From contig JAGQJJ010000076.1 of assembly GCA_020430675.1 (NCBI GenBank), positions 1-10,515 on the forward strand: a DNA stretch of 10,515 nucleotides, given 5' to 3'. The position numbers were made by a program, and so were the translations under genes. This document shows, piece after piece, positions 1-8,182 of the stretch. Below the pieces are notes generated by a model. That model saw only the letters and a list, made by a program, of their open reading frames with translations, searched no databases and was not told the DNA's origin. Each line of letters starts with the position of its first letter. The stretch's first letter is position 1. This DNA is from Myxococcales bacterium (GTDB lineage Bacteria; Myxococcota; Bradymonadia; UBA7976; UBA1532).

Positions 1-2804
1 CCGGGCTCGAAGAGACCGAGGTGCTCATCACCTATGCGCCACGCGACACCGGGCGCGACGCGGGCGATCTGATCGTCGTAAGCAACAGCTCCACCGGCCA
101 GCGCACCGACATCCCGATCCAAACGACCTTCTCGGGCACCGAGCTGGTGATCGCGCCGACGCCGCTTGAGTTTGTCAGCCTTGACGGCGCGCCGGTCAGC
201 CAGAGCACGCGCGTGACCAGCCTGGGCACGGTGCCGGTCACCATCACCGGCCTCTTCCTCTCCGATGACACCGACCCCGAGTTCAGCATCGCGACCGACA
301 CCGTCAACCTGCCCCAGCTCGCCCGCGGCGAGTTCTTCGACATCGAGGTGGTCTACACCCCCGAAGGCGGCGACAGTGACCTGGGCACGCTGGTCATCCA
401 GACCGACGCCGACAACGACGCCTACCGCGAGATCGAAGTGCCGCTGGCGGCCAATCAGCCCACGCCCGAGATCGTGGTCAGCCCGCCCAACATCTCGTTC
501 GGCGCGGTCGAGCTGAACGTCGAGACGCCGCAAGAGGTGATCGCGATCGAGAACCTGGGCAACGCGCCGCTGGTCATCGATCGCATCGCCCTCGCGCTGG
601 CGCCGCCGCCCACGAACGACATGTACCACCTGTACGACCTGCCCGAGCTGCCGGCGACGCTCGATCCCGACGCCGTGCTCCGCTTCCATGTCAGCTATCA
701 GCCCACGGAAGAGGGCAGCCACAACACCGCGGTCGTCATCGCCAGCAATGACCCCGACGAGCCGATGGTCAACGTGCCCCTCTCGGGCCGCGTCCGCCAG
801 CCCTGCATTCAGGTGCTGCCGGGCAGCGTCGACTTCGGTCTGGTGGCGCTCGACATCGAGAGCGCGCACGCCCAGATGCAGGTGATCAACTGCGGGGACC
901 TGCCGGTCACCGTCAATGAGATCACCATCGACGACCCGGGCTTCGACTGGGCGCCGGTCGACGCGGCGATGGCGCGCGCGGACGTCGAGTTGCTGCCCCT
1001 CTCCACGATGCCGATCGAGGTCTGGTACACCAATAACGGCCTGCCGGAAGGGCAGCGGCTCGATGCCACCCTCACGGTCGACAACACCTCGAATGAGCAC
1101 CCGCGCATCGACGTGCCGCTGCGCGTGACCGGCGGCGGCGCGCCCACCTGCGAGGTGCGCCTGCTGCCCCGTCGCATGGATTTCGGCCTCGTGGCGCGCG
1201 GCCGCAATGTCACCCGCGAGCTGACCATGCTCAACACGGGCACCGGCCATTGCGAGATTCGCAACCAGACGATCGAACCCCCGCTGATGATCCCCATCCC
1301 CCTCCCCGGCTTCAACGAGGTGCGCTTCATCCTGACCGGTCCCGCGCCGAACGGTCGCCTGGGGCCGGGCGCCGAGGAGCCGATCGAGGTGACCTATCGC
1401 CCCAACGCCTTCATCGGCGACTCGGGCAAGCTGGTGGTCACGTATTGGGATCCCTTCCGCATGGAAGAGCGGCGCGCCGAGGCCGACCTGAGCGGCATCG
1501 GCGGCGAGAGCAATATCGAGGTCATCCCCGAGCGGCTCGACTTCGGCCGGGTCACCGCCGGCGAGTGCGCCTCGCGCGAAGAGCGGGTCACGGTCTACAA
1601 CACCGGCATCGTCAACCTGTGCATCACCGATGTGCACCTCGACGGCGACGCCTGCGACGAGTTCTTGATCGTCGACCGCCCCATCGCCGATGGGGACGGC
1701 TGCATCATCGTCACCCGGGCCAGCCCGGCCGAGGTGCGCTTGGTCTACGAGCCGACGAACCTGGGCCGCGACGAGTGCGATCTGGTCTTCGACTCGGATG
1801 CCAATGACACGCCCTCGCTGCGGGTGGCGCTCGTCGGCGAAGGCATCCGCGAGCGGCATCAGACCGATGTCTTCGAGCAGACCAGCGGGCGCACTGTCGA
1901 CGTGCTGTTCGTCGTCGACAACTCCGGCTCCATGGGCGAAGAGCAGGACAATATGCGCAACAACTTCGCCCGCTTCATCGCTGGCGCTCAGGCCTTCCAG
2001 AACGACTACCAGCTCGGCATCGTGACGACCGACATGGACGCCGCCACCGACCAGGGCCGGCTGCAGGGCGAGCCGCGCATCATGCGGCGCGGGCCGCAGG
2101 TGGAAAACCAGTTCGCCGACACCGTGCGCGTCGGCACCAACGGCGCTGGCGAAGAGAAGGGGCTCGAAGCGGCGCAGAAGGCGCTGTCAAACCCGCTCGC
2201 TTTCGACACCGGGGTCGCGTGCCGCGCCGATGGTGACTGCGTGCAGCCCGATGCCTGCGTCGAGGGCTTCTGCGGTGGCTATAACCGCGGCTTCGTGCGC
2301 GAAGAGGCGGCGCTCGAAGTGGTCTTTGTCAGCGACGAGGACGACTTCTCGTCAGGGGCGCTGAACTTCTACGTCGATTTCTTCAAGAACATCAAAGGCT
2401 TCCGCAACGAGGGCCGCTTCCACGCCCACGCCATCGTGGGGGCCGAGAACGGTCAGGCGCACAACTGCTCCAGCGCCGATGGCGACGCCTCGGCCGGCGA
2501 TCGCTACGTCGAGGTGGCCCGCCAGACCCATGGCGGCATCTACAGCATCTGCAGCAACAACTTCGGGGTGCCCTTGCAGCAGATCGGCAACCAGGCGTTT
2601 GGCCTGCAGGTGCAGTTCTTCCTCTCGCGCCCGGCCGTGCGCGCCTCGGTGCAGGTGGCCGTGGATGGCATGCGGCGCAACGACGGATGGGACTACGACG
2701 ACCCGAGCAATTCGGTCGTCTTCGGCGAGGCCACGGTGCCGCAGGCGGGCCAGACGATCCAGGTCGACTATGAGGCCCAATGCTTCGAGCGGCGTGGCGG
2801 CTGA
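1..2804 (+). CDS. HYDIN/choice-of-anchor-D array protein with a vWA domain (5' end outside window)
   Basis: This is a large exported protein of unknown specific role, probably in surface adhesion or protein-protein contact. The reading frame (codons from base 3) is open to the left edge, and those first codons continue a beta-sandwich module, so the GTG at 21 is unlikely to be the true start. Counting residues from that GTG, modules begin near 41, 150, 262, 377 and 497. Each opens with a pattern like 'I.V.P..L.FG.V' followed by 'N.G..P' and closes with 'V.Y.P....' and a polar 'SND' type turn. A vWA domain follows, with a visible metal site (MIDAS): D633-x-S635-x-S637, T706 and D772. A four-cysteine insert (C734, C740, C746, C751) lies between T706 and D772. 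The last 60 residues look like a small beta domain ending in 'VDYEAQC'. No C-terminal anchor is present. The signal peptide, if any, is outside the window. The vWA and HYDIN calls are firm; the role is inferred. Confidence 0.9.
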   Translation, partial: GLEETEVLITYAPRDTGRDAGDLIVVSNSSTGQRTDIPIQTTFSGTELVIAPTPLEFVSLDGAPVSQSTRVTSLGTVPVTITGLFLSDDTDPEFSIATDTVNLPQLARGEFFDIEVVYTPEGGDSDLGTLVIQTDADNDAYREIEVPLAANQPTPEIVVSPPNISFGAVELNVETPQEVIAIENLGNAPLVIDRIALALAPPPTNDMYHLYDLPELPATLDPDAVLRFHVSYQPTEEGSHNTAVVIASNDPDEPMVNVPLSGRVRQPCIQVLPGSVDFGLVALDIESAHAQMQVINCGDLPVTVNEITIDDPGFDWAPVDAAMARADVELLPLSTMPIEVWYTNNGLPEGQRLDATLTVDNTSNEHPRIDVPLRVTGGGAPTCEVRLLPRRMDFGLVARGRNVTRELTMLNTGTGHCEIRNQTIEPPLMIPIPLPGFNEVRFILTGPAPNGRLGPGAEEPIEVTYRPNAFIGDSGKLVVTYWDPFRMEERRAEADLSGIGGESNIEVIPERLDFGRVTAGECASREERVTVYNTGIVNLCITDVHLDGDACDEFLIVDRPIADGDGCIIVTRASPAEVRLVYEPTNLGRDECDLVFDSDANDTPSLRVALVGEGIRERHQTDVFEQTSGRTVDVLFVVDNSGSMGEEQDNMRNNFARFIAGAQAFQNDYQLGIVTTDMDAATDQGRLQGEPRIMRRGPQVENQFADTVRVGTNGAGEEKGLEAAQKALSNPLAFDTGVACRADGDCVQPDACVEGFCGGYNRGFVREEAALEVVFVSDEDDFSSGALNFYVDFFKNIKGFRNEGRFHAHAIVGAENGQAHNCSSADGDASAGDRYVEVARQTHGGIYSICSNNFGVPLQQIGNQAFGLQVQFFLSRPAVRASVQVAVDGMRRNDGWDYDDPSNSVVFGEATVPQAGQTIQVDYEAQCFERRGG

Positions 2805-2870
2805 CCGCGGTGCTGCGCACTGCGCTGAATCGCGGTGCGGCGCCGCATGGCGCGCGACGCCCCAACTGAC

Positions 2871-2877
2871 AAGGTGA
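2871..2877 (+). promoter_or_regulatory. Ribosome binding site deciding the start at 2886
   Basis: AAGGTGA lies eight bases before the ATG at 2886. It supports that ATG over the upstream ATG at 2835, and the ATG at 2886 also gives a proper lipoprotein signal peptide. An in-frame ATG at 2877 overlaps the site and is too close to be served by it. Confidence 0.55.
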
Positions 2878-2885
2878 TGTTCACG

Positions 2886-4427
2886 ATGAACCGTTCTTTG
2901 ACCCATGCCCTCGCCGCCGGTCTCGCGGCGGCGGTGCTGATGCCCGCGTGCGACGATGACCCGTTCCAGCGCCTGGTCTCGAATGACATCCTCACCGAGC
3001 CGGCCTTGCGTCAGGACGACGATGGCATCTGGCGCACTGCCGTCACCTTCGACCGGGTGCCGCAGAGTCGCACGGCGACCCGCTCGCTGACCGTGCGCCA
3101 TGGCGGCGAAGCGGCCCTGACCGTCTCGCGCATCTATCTTGAGGGTCTTGAGGCGTGCGACCGCGTCACCGCGGGCATCGCGCCCGGCCAGCCCTTCCCC
3201 GGCGAGCTGGACGCCCGCTGCGAGTTCAGCATCGACCAGCGGCCCGACATGCCGCTCAAGCTCGAGAACGACGCCTTCGAAGACGTGGTGCTCGTCTACA
3301 AGGCGGTCAACCCCGCCAACCCGGCGACCGCCACGCTGGTCATCGAGAGCGACGCCTTCGAAAAGACGCGGGTCGAGGTGCTCTTGTCGGTGCTTGAGGC
3401 CGCGCCGCGCATCGCCGTGCGGCCGACCACCCTCGCCTTTCCCGGCGGGCTCAACGGGCGCGACTTCCTCACCGTGCGCAACGTGGGCAGCGGCGTGCTG
3501 ACCGTGCGCGACTACCGGCTGCGCCTGCTCAACGACCCGCCGATCGACCCCGTCACCATGCAGCCCATTCCCGAGTTCATCATCGACCCCGACGAAGAGC
3601 TGCCGTGGACGCTGGGCCAGGACGAGGTCATCCAGGTGCAGGTGGCCTACCAGCCGCAGGATGACAGCGCCGACAACGCCGAGGTCACCTTCATCAGCGA
3701 TGACCCGCAAGTGCCCGAGATCACGGTCTTGCTGACCTCGAACGAGGTCTTCAGCAACCTGGTCGTCTCGCCCAACCCGGTCCTGTTCGGCACGCCCACC
3801 GGCCCCAACCCGGTGCTGCGGCAGGTGAGCTTCACCAATACCGGCCTGCGGACGCTTTTTGTCAACGAGATGACCCTTGAGGGCGACACCCAGCACTACT
3901 CGCTCGATGGGCAGACCAGCTTCCAGCTGCCCGCCGGCTCAAGCCGCACCGTCGACATCACCATGCGTCCGCGCTCGGCCGAAGGGGGCGACGCGCAACT
4001 CGTCGTGCGCACCGACGCCAACAACGTCGCCGGTGGCCAGCTGGTCGTGCAGCTGCTGCGCACCGGCGACGCGGTCGCGGCGCTCGACATCGAACCGCTG
4101 GTGGTCGACATGAGCGATGTGGCGTTCGGCGACTCGCGCACCGAGACCATCCGACTGCACAACCCGGGCGGCCTGCCGCTGCAGGTCGACCGCATCGCCA
4201 TGACCGGCGCCGATGACGCGGGCTACGTCGAGAGCGATCCGCAGTTTGAGGTGACCGGCGGCGGTGGCATGACCACCATCGCGCCCGATGCCACCCACGA
4301 GGTGCAGGTGCGCTTCACCCGCGCCGCCGACGATCGCAATCTGCGCGTGGGCAGCCTCATCATCGTCAGCGGCGCTGACACCAGCCCCGACGTCGTGAAC
4401 TTCACCTCGCGCCCGCCGCGCGAGTGA
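2886..4427 (+). CDS. HYDIN/choice-of-anchor-D array lipoprotein
   Basis: This is a predicted lipoprotein of 513 residues made mostly of immunoglobulin-like beta-sandwich modules; the specific function is unknown. Starting at ATG 2886, the first 21 residues are a signal peptide (N-R-S near the start, then an Ala/Leu-rich core) ending in L-M-P-A before Cys22, the likely lipidated residue. It is followed by three aspartates. An Asp- and Cys-containing region of about 150 residues comes next. Modules of the HYDIN/ASPM-SPD-2 type then begin near residues 176, 291 and 400, each with a 'V.P....F' opening strand and an 'N.G...L.V' turn. The fold matches the modules of the protein encoded just upstream, so the two may be partners or diverged relatives. 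It ends in a short basic tail (RPPRE) with no second anchor. The gap to the previous gene is about 80 bases and to the next only 7, so it probably heads or continues an operon. The lipobox has Met at -3, which is not the usual choice. Confidence 0.85.
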   Translation: MNRSLTHALAAGLAAAVLMPACDDDPFQRLVSNDILTEPALRQDDDGIWRTAVTFDRVPQSRTATRSLTVRHGGEAALTVSRIYLEGLEACDRVTAGIAPGQPFPGELDARCEFSIDQRPDMPLKLENDAFEDVVLVYKAVNPANPATATLVIESDAFEKTRVEVLLSVLEAAPRIAVRPTTLAFPGGLNGRDFLTVRNVGSGVLTVRDYRLRLLNDPPIDPVTMQPIPEFIIDPDEELPWTLGQDEVIQVQVAYQPQDDSADNAEVTFISDDPQVPEITVLLTSNEVFSNLVVSPNPVLFGTPTGPNPVLRQVSFTNTGLRTLFVNEMTLEGDTQHYSLDGQTSFQLPAGSSRTVDITMRPRSAEGGDAQLVVRTDANNVAGGQLVVQLLRTGDAVAALDIEPLVVDMSDVAFGDSRTETIRLHNPGGLPLQVDRIAMTGADDAGYVESDPQFEVTGGGGMTTIAPDATHEVQVRFTRAADDRNLRVGSLIIVSGADTSPDVVNFTSRPPRE

Positions 4428-4434
4428 CCCCGCG

Positions 4435-4968
4435 ATGCCCGGCCGCGCCGAATACGCCGCGCTGCTGAACAAGGTCGACGCCTTCAGCGAGCGCGTGGCG
4501 CAGGGCCAGGGCCCCTGGCTGCGCTGCGGACGCGGATGCGATGGCTGCTGCCGCACGGCCCGCAGCGCCTGGGCGGTCGAGATCGACGCGCTGTGTACCT
4601 GGCTGGCGCTGGCGCCCGCGGGCCTTCGCCAACGCCTTCAAGCCAGGCGCGATGCGCCGTCGGTCGTGCGCAGGGAGCGCTGCATCTTCCTCGATGACGA
4701 CGGCAGCTGCGCGGTCTACCCTGCGCGCCCGATCATCTGCCGCACGCATGGCCCGGCGGTGCGCACGCCCGAAGGTGAATTGACCTGGTGCGCGCTGAAC
4801 TTCGCCGACGTGGCGCCCGAAGCGGTCGCCGGCCTCTTGCCCGCCGAAGCCATCCTCGACCTCGACCTGCTCGACCGCATGCTGGCGTTGATCAATGCGC
4901 GCTACCTCACCGCGCACGACGTGCCGGCGCGCGCGCCGCTCACCGCCGCCCTCGACCCACAGGGCTGA
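4435..4968 (+). CDS. YkgJ-type cysteine-cluster protein
   Basis: This 177-residue protein belongs to the YkgJ/UPF0153 family (CxxCxxCC-type zinc- or iron-sulfur-binding proteins), whose biochemical role is largely unknown. The key residues are all visible: C31, C35, C38 and C39 (spacing C-x3-C-x2-C-C), then C83, C92 within 'DGSC.VYP.RP', C102, H105 in 'CRTHG', and C119. The 'YP.RP..CR' segment is the family hallmark. There is no signal peptide or membrane segment, so it should act in the cytoplasm. The ATG lies 7 bases after the stop of the upstream lipoprotein gene. It has only a weak ribosome binding site, which fits translational coupling. It is followed after 4 bases by the 607-residue unknown. 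Some family members act near metal-dependent protein modification, but nothing in the window proves such a role. The first cluster has x3 rather than x2 between its first two cysteines, a mild variation. Confidence 0.88.
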   Translation: MPGRAEYAALLNKVDAFSERVAQGQGPWLRCGRGCDGCCRTARSAWAVEIDALCTWLALAPAGLRQRLQARRDAPSVVRRERCIFLDDDGSCAVYPARPIICRTHGPAVRTPEGELTWCALNFADVAPEAVAGLLPAEAILDLDLLDRMLALINARYLTAHDVPARAPLTAALDPQG

Positions 4969-4972
4969 CCCG

Positions 4973-6796
4973 ATGCCGCTCGTCTACCAGGGCCGCATGC
5001 CCAATGTGGGCGGGTCCGACCCGCTGACCACGCTGCGCGCGGGCGAGGCGCTGTTCGAGCAGACGAGCACCCATCGCCGCGTCGATGTGCGCCTCGCCTG
5101 GGACAACCCCACCCCGCTTGCCCTGTGTGCCGAGCGCCTGCCGACCGACTTCGCCGGCTACTGGATCGATCTGGCCGCCCGCGCCGACGCCGGGCGCCTC
5201 GACGAATATCTGCGGCTCGCGACGACCCTGCGCGGCGGTCGATTGGCGCTGTCATGCCTTGCCCGTCGCCGCGACTTTGAGGTCGCGGTGACGTTGCCGG
5301 GCCCCGGCCCCGACCGCGTTGACGCCGAGCGCCTCGATCCGCTGCGCCGCCAACGGCATGTCGAACGGTTGGTGGTCAGCGCCAGCGAGACCGGCGAGCG
5401 CGCCGCTTTCGACGCCGCGCGCCTGCGCCACGCGGCCGCCCGTGCCGCCGCGGCCTATGGCGACCTCACCGCGAGCCTCAGCGACCTGCCCGACTTCGCC
5501 GCCTGGCTGCTCGACGAGCAACAGGTGCCGCCGGTCGACCCGCGGCACCTCGCCGAACCGCAAGCGCGTCGCGCAACGTGGTGGACGGGCCCACGGCCGG
5601 CTGCGCCGATGCTGCCCGCCGCGGAGGTTCAGCTCCGGCCGGCGCTGCTCGACGCCGCGCCCATCGGCGTCTCGGTCGCGCTGCCCACCGGGGCCCAATC
5701 GAGCGCGTTGGCGATCTGGTGCAAGTGGCTTGGGCTGCTCGACACGATCGACCTGATCACCGTGCGCTGCCGCGGCACCTATGCCGAGATCGAGTCGCTG
5801 CTGCACGCCCTCGACCTGCATCTTCGCCACCCGAACCAGCCGTACCATACCTTCGGCCTCACCACCGTCGATGAACCCGAGCCGCCCGCGGCCGAGCAGC
5901 TCGACGCGCTGCTGGCGTTGCCGGCGCTGAACGAGCCGCTGCTCGATTGGGACGTGCGTTGGTCCGATCTGGCGCTGCGCCTCGACCAGACGACGGCTGG
6001 CCCCGCGCCCCTCGCCGGCAGCTTCGGATTTGTGCGCACCGAGGCGAACCGCCGCTTCGATCGCCTTCAGCTCGTGCTGGCGCTCGACGACCCGCGCTCG
6101 GCCGCCTTCCGCTTCGCCCGCCGCCAACTCGCGGCGCGCTTCGGCCCGACCGTCGATCGGGCCTCGATGTGGCAGTTTGAGGGCGCGCCGCTCGACTCGG
6201 CGATGGGCCGAAACTATGCCGCGCTGACCGATGCGCTCTGGCCCACGATCGAAGCCGGCCGCGCCATCGACGGGCCCCGCGCCGCTCGCAGCGGGCCATC
6301 GCTCGCAGGCGTCGTCGGCTCGGTCGGCCGCCTGCTGCGCCGCCCGCGGGCCGAGGTCGACCTGATGGCCCTCTTCACCGAGGCGCTCGCCGAGCGATTG
6401 CCCGGCTTCAGCCATGATCGACAGGCCCATGTCACCGATCGCTACTTCATCGAGTTCGTGCGCCGCACGCGCGGCGGCCAGCACGCCTTGCGCGTCGAGC
6501 GCCTGCACGACCCTCCCGGCTTTCGCCTCGAAGTGGGCGTAGCGGCCATGCCCATCCCGCTCTCGGACCTCGACGTGGCCGCCGATCGCGCTGCGCCCGG
6601 CATCGTATTGCCGCTGCACGCGCTGGTGCCCGACGGCCAACCGCTCGAATGGCATTTTCGCGGCGTGCGCGAGGCCGCCGCCGCCGTTGACGACGCGGTC
6701 GCGCTGCTCGCAGCGCGCGCCGGCCCCTTCTTCGAGGCGGCCGAAAGCCAACTACTCGCCTTCCACGACGCCAGCCCCTCAGGAGTCCCACCATGA
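4973..6796 (+). CDS. Conserved-looking cytoplasmic protein of unknown function
   Basis: I do not recognise this 607-residue protein. The start is taken at ATG 4973, four bases after the YkgJ-type gene's stop and eight bases after AGGG; the longer frame from 4895 would overlap that gene and begin with an Arg-rich shadow sequence. It has no signal peptide and no membrane segment, and is rich in Ala, Arg, Leu and Asp. The first ~110 residues alternate beta-like strands ('VDVRLAW', 'LALSCLA', 'FEVAVTLPG') with helices. The middle, residues about 140-350, is helical and Pro/Ala-rich. The C-terminal ~120 residues contain 'RYFIEFVRR', 'FRLEVGVAAMPIPLSD' and 'LEWHFRGV', followed by an Ala-rich helix ending in 'GPFFEAAESQ'. 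That last order of elements loosely recalls DUF4304-like folds, a weak guess only. The last four bases (ATGA) overlap the next lipoprotein's start, so the two are translationally coupled. The coding call is strong; the function is open. Confidence 0.85.
   Translation: MPLVYQGRMPNVGGSDPLTTLRAGEALFEQTSTHRRVDVRLAWDNPTPLALCAERLPTDFAGYWIDLAARADAGRLDEYLRLATTLRGGRLALSCLARRRDFEVAVTLPGPGPDRVDAERLDPLRRQRHVERLVVSASETGERAAFDAARLRHAAARAAAAYGDLTASLSDLPDFAAWLLDEQQVPPVDPRHLAEPQARRATWWTGPRPAAPMLPAAEVQLRPALLDAAPIGVSVALPTGAQSSALAIWCKWLGLLDTIDLITVRCRGTYAEIESLLHALDLHLRHPNQPYHTFGLTTVDEPEPPAAEQLDALLALPALNEPLLDWDVRWSDLALRLDQTTAGPAPLAGSFGFVRTEANRRFDRLQLVLALDDPRSAAFRFARRQLAARFGPTVDRASMWQFEGAPLDSAMGRNYAALTDALWPTIEAGRAIDGPRAARSGPSLAGVVGSVGRLLRRPRAEVDLMALFTEALAERLPGFSHDRQAHVTDRYFIEFVRRTRGGQHALRVERLHDPPGFRLEVGVAAMPIPLSDLDVAADRAAPGIVLPLHALVPDGQPLEWHFRGVREAAAAVDDAVALLAARAGPFFEAAESQLLAFHDASPSGVPP
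6781..6785 (+). promoter_or_regulatory. Ribosome binding site inside the preceding gene
   Basis: AGGAG sits seven bases before the ATG at 6793 and lies within the last codons of the upstream 607-residue gene. It confirms the start of the downstream lipoprotein gene and the ATGA overlap (6793-6796). Confidence 0.7.
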
Positions 6797-8058
6797 CCCC
6801 CCGCGCGTCCGTCCTCTCCTTGGTGCTGGCCCTGCTGGCCATGACCGCCTGCGACGACGGCGGCAGCGATGAGCCCAGCGTCGAGGCGGCGGTCGACGCC
6901 GCCTCGACCGATGGCGGCCGACCGGACGCGGACCTGACCGACGGCGGCCCGATGACCGACGGCGAGGCGCCGCCGCCGGTGGTCATCGACTCGGTAGGCG
7001 GCGATCTGACCTACGTGGCCTACACCGCCGAGGGCGGCAACATCTTCAGCGTGCAGATCGATGGCCAGCTTCGGCAGCGGGTGAGCTGGTTCGCCGCGCC
7101 GTGGGCCGAGCACACCGTCGGCCCCGAGCCCCGCTACGTCGCCGCGCTGCGCCACGCCGACGCCCTGCCTGACGGCCGCCCCGACCCCGACTCGCCCGCC
7201 GAGGTCTGGATCCTCGACGTGCGCGCACGCCGGGCGTGGCCCATTTCACCCGTCGGCTGTGACGCGGGCCACGGCGGCGTCGGCTGGCAGAACGACTCAC
7301 TGGTCATGTTTTCGATGAACTGCGATGGCGAGCCGCCGGTGGCCTATGTCGTGCCGTTCAACGACGAGTCCCGCAGCCGCGCCGGTCTGCTGCCGGTGAC
7401 CACGCAAGAGGCCGCGGTGCGCGACGTCTTCCCCGTCGTCAACACGCCCGTCTTTGCCTTCACCGTCGACGAAGAGGCCTGCGCGGGCGGTCGCTGCGTG
7501 AGCAAACCCACGCTCTGGGTCGGCGACTACGAGGTGGGGCTGGCCTGCCGGGTGACCGACGGCGACGCCGACTTCCTCGACACCAGCACCGCCACCGACG
7601 GGGCGCGGCGCCTCGGCGATCAGGCGCCGACCTTCACCCGCGACCTGGGCGGGCTGGTCTTCAGCCGCAATGTCGGCGGCAAGTCAGCGGGGCCCGGCGG
7701 GCACTTCGATGTCTTCCGGACCGGGATCAACACGCGCAACTTTTTCGACGGCGAGCCCGAATGCGGTCTGGAAGGCACCACGGTCAACCTCTCGGCAGAC
7801 CTGTTCGACGACAACCTGCCCGGCGCCGACGGCCAGCCCGTCAGCGGGCAGGAGCGGTTTCCGCAGTCGGGCGCCGGTCGCCGCGCGCCACAGGGCGCGT
7901 TGCTCTTCACCGGCCAGACCTTCACCGACGCCGGCGCGACGAGCGTCATCTGGCTGGTCGAGTTGGACGGCACGCGCCACGCCCTGACCGAGCCCGGCAC
8001 CTGGGCCGCCTACGCGCGCTGGGTCATCGACGACTACATGCTGACGGGCGAGCGCTGA
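6793..8058 (+). CDS. Lipoprotein with probable TolB/WD40-like beta-propeller
   Basis: This is a predicted lipoprotein of 421 residues. Residues 1-19 form a signal peptide with a Leu/Val core ending A-M-T-A before Cys20. Residues 21 to about 62 are an Asp/Gly/Ala-rich linker with three TDG[GE] units, a style common after the lipid anchor in Myxococcota. The globular part shows repeated strand pairs of propeller type: 'LTYVAYTAEGGNIFSVQIDG' (72-91), 'VWILDVRARRAWPIS' (138-152), 'LGGLVFSRN', and near the end 'VIWLVELDGTRHALTEPG', where an 'I..V.LDG....LT' pattern resembles TolB/PD40 blades. Paired cysteines (for example C156 with C177, and the CAGGRC segment) suggest disulfides, which fits an exported location. 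It starts with a good AGGAG site and overlaps the upstream gene by four bases, so it is the last gene of the plus-strand operon. Blade count and ligand cannot be judged here. It could instead be another all-beta fold. Confidence 0.8.
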   Translation: MTPRASVLSLVLALLAMTACDDGGSDEPSVEAAVDAASTDGGRPDADLTDGGPMTDGEAPPPVVIDSVGGDLTYVAYTAEGGNIFSVQIDGQLRQRVSWFAAPWAEHTVGPEPRYVAALRHADALPDGRPDPDSPAEVWILDVRARRAWPISPVGCDAGHGGVGWQNDSLVMFSMNCDGEPPVAYVVPFNDESRSRAGLLPVTTQEAAVRDVFPVVNTPVFAFTVDEEACAGGRCVSKPTLWVGDYEVGLACRVTDGDADFLDTSTATDGARRLGDQAPTFTRDLGGLVFSRNVGGKSAGPGGHFDVFRTGINTRNFFDGEPECGLEGTTVNLSADLFDDNLPGADGQPVSGQERFPQSGAGRRAPQGALLFTGQTFTDAGATSVIWLVELDGTRHALTEPGTWAAYARWVIDDYMLTGER

Positions 8059-8182
8059 TCACCAGGGCAAGGCAAGAACTACGCAGCCACGCGAAGGCGC
8101 GAGATCAGCCCCCCAGCGAGGCAGAGAGCGACCACCGGGATCGAGAGCGCGCTCGCCCCACCAAGGCCTTGTTGCCAGCGCT
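8059..8182 (+). other. Convergent intergenic gap
   Basis: This gap separates two convergent stops. I see no hairpin with a T-run that would make a convincing intrinsic terminator. It contains two loop-less palindromes, GAGCGCGCTC near 8143-8152 and CAAGGCCTTG at 8162-8171. The latter cannot form a normal terminator hairpin. The minus strand of the gap reads as a hydrophobic tail, described in the entry for 8079-8182. Confidence 0.5.
8079..8182 (-). other. Out-of-frame, sorting-signal-like hydrophobic tail
   Basis: On the minus strand, just beyond the stop of the lipoprotein gene and in a different frame, the DNA reads ERWQQGLGGAS, then a hydrophobic stretch IPVVALCLAGGLI, then SRLRVAA and a TAG stop at 8079-8081. 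This order (Gly-rich, hydrophobic segment, Arg cluster, end) is that of PEP-CTERM or MYXO-CTERM-like C-terminal sorting signals. There is no usable in-frame start: the frame is closed by a stop at 8307-8309 and I find no ATG, GTG or TTG between that stop and the tail. It could be the remnant of a frameshifted gene end or a chance reading of G+C-rich DNA. Confidence 0.25.

Noticed and set aside
2806..2838. Direct repeat CGCGGTGC (2806-2813 and 2831-2838) before the HYDIN lipoprotein gene
   Set aside because: Eight bases of G+C-rich sequence recur easily by chance, and there is no further structure around them.
2352..3896. Minus-strand open frame of 514 codons
   Set aside because: It lies antisense to the vWA and HYDIN lipoprotein genes, with His/Val/Gly/Arg-rich low-information content and no domain; a shadow frame.
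5252..6751. Minus-strand open frame of 499 codons
   Set aside because: It lies wholly antisense to the 607-residue gene, whose start, ribosome site and coupled spacing are better supported; composition is typical of a shadow.
8162..8171. CAAGGCCTTG palindrome as a terminator
   Set aside because: It is a loop-less palindrome with no T-run after it on either strand.
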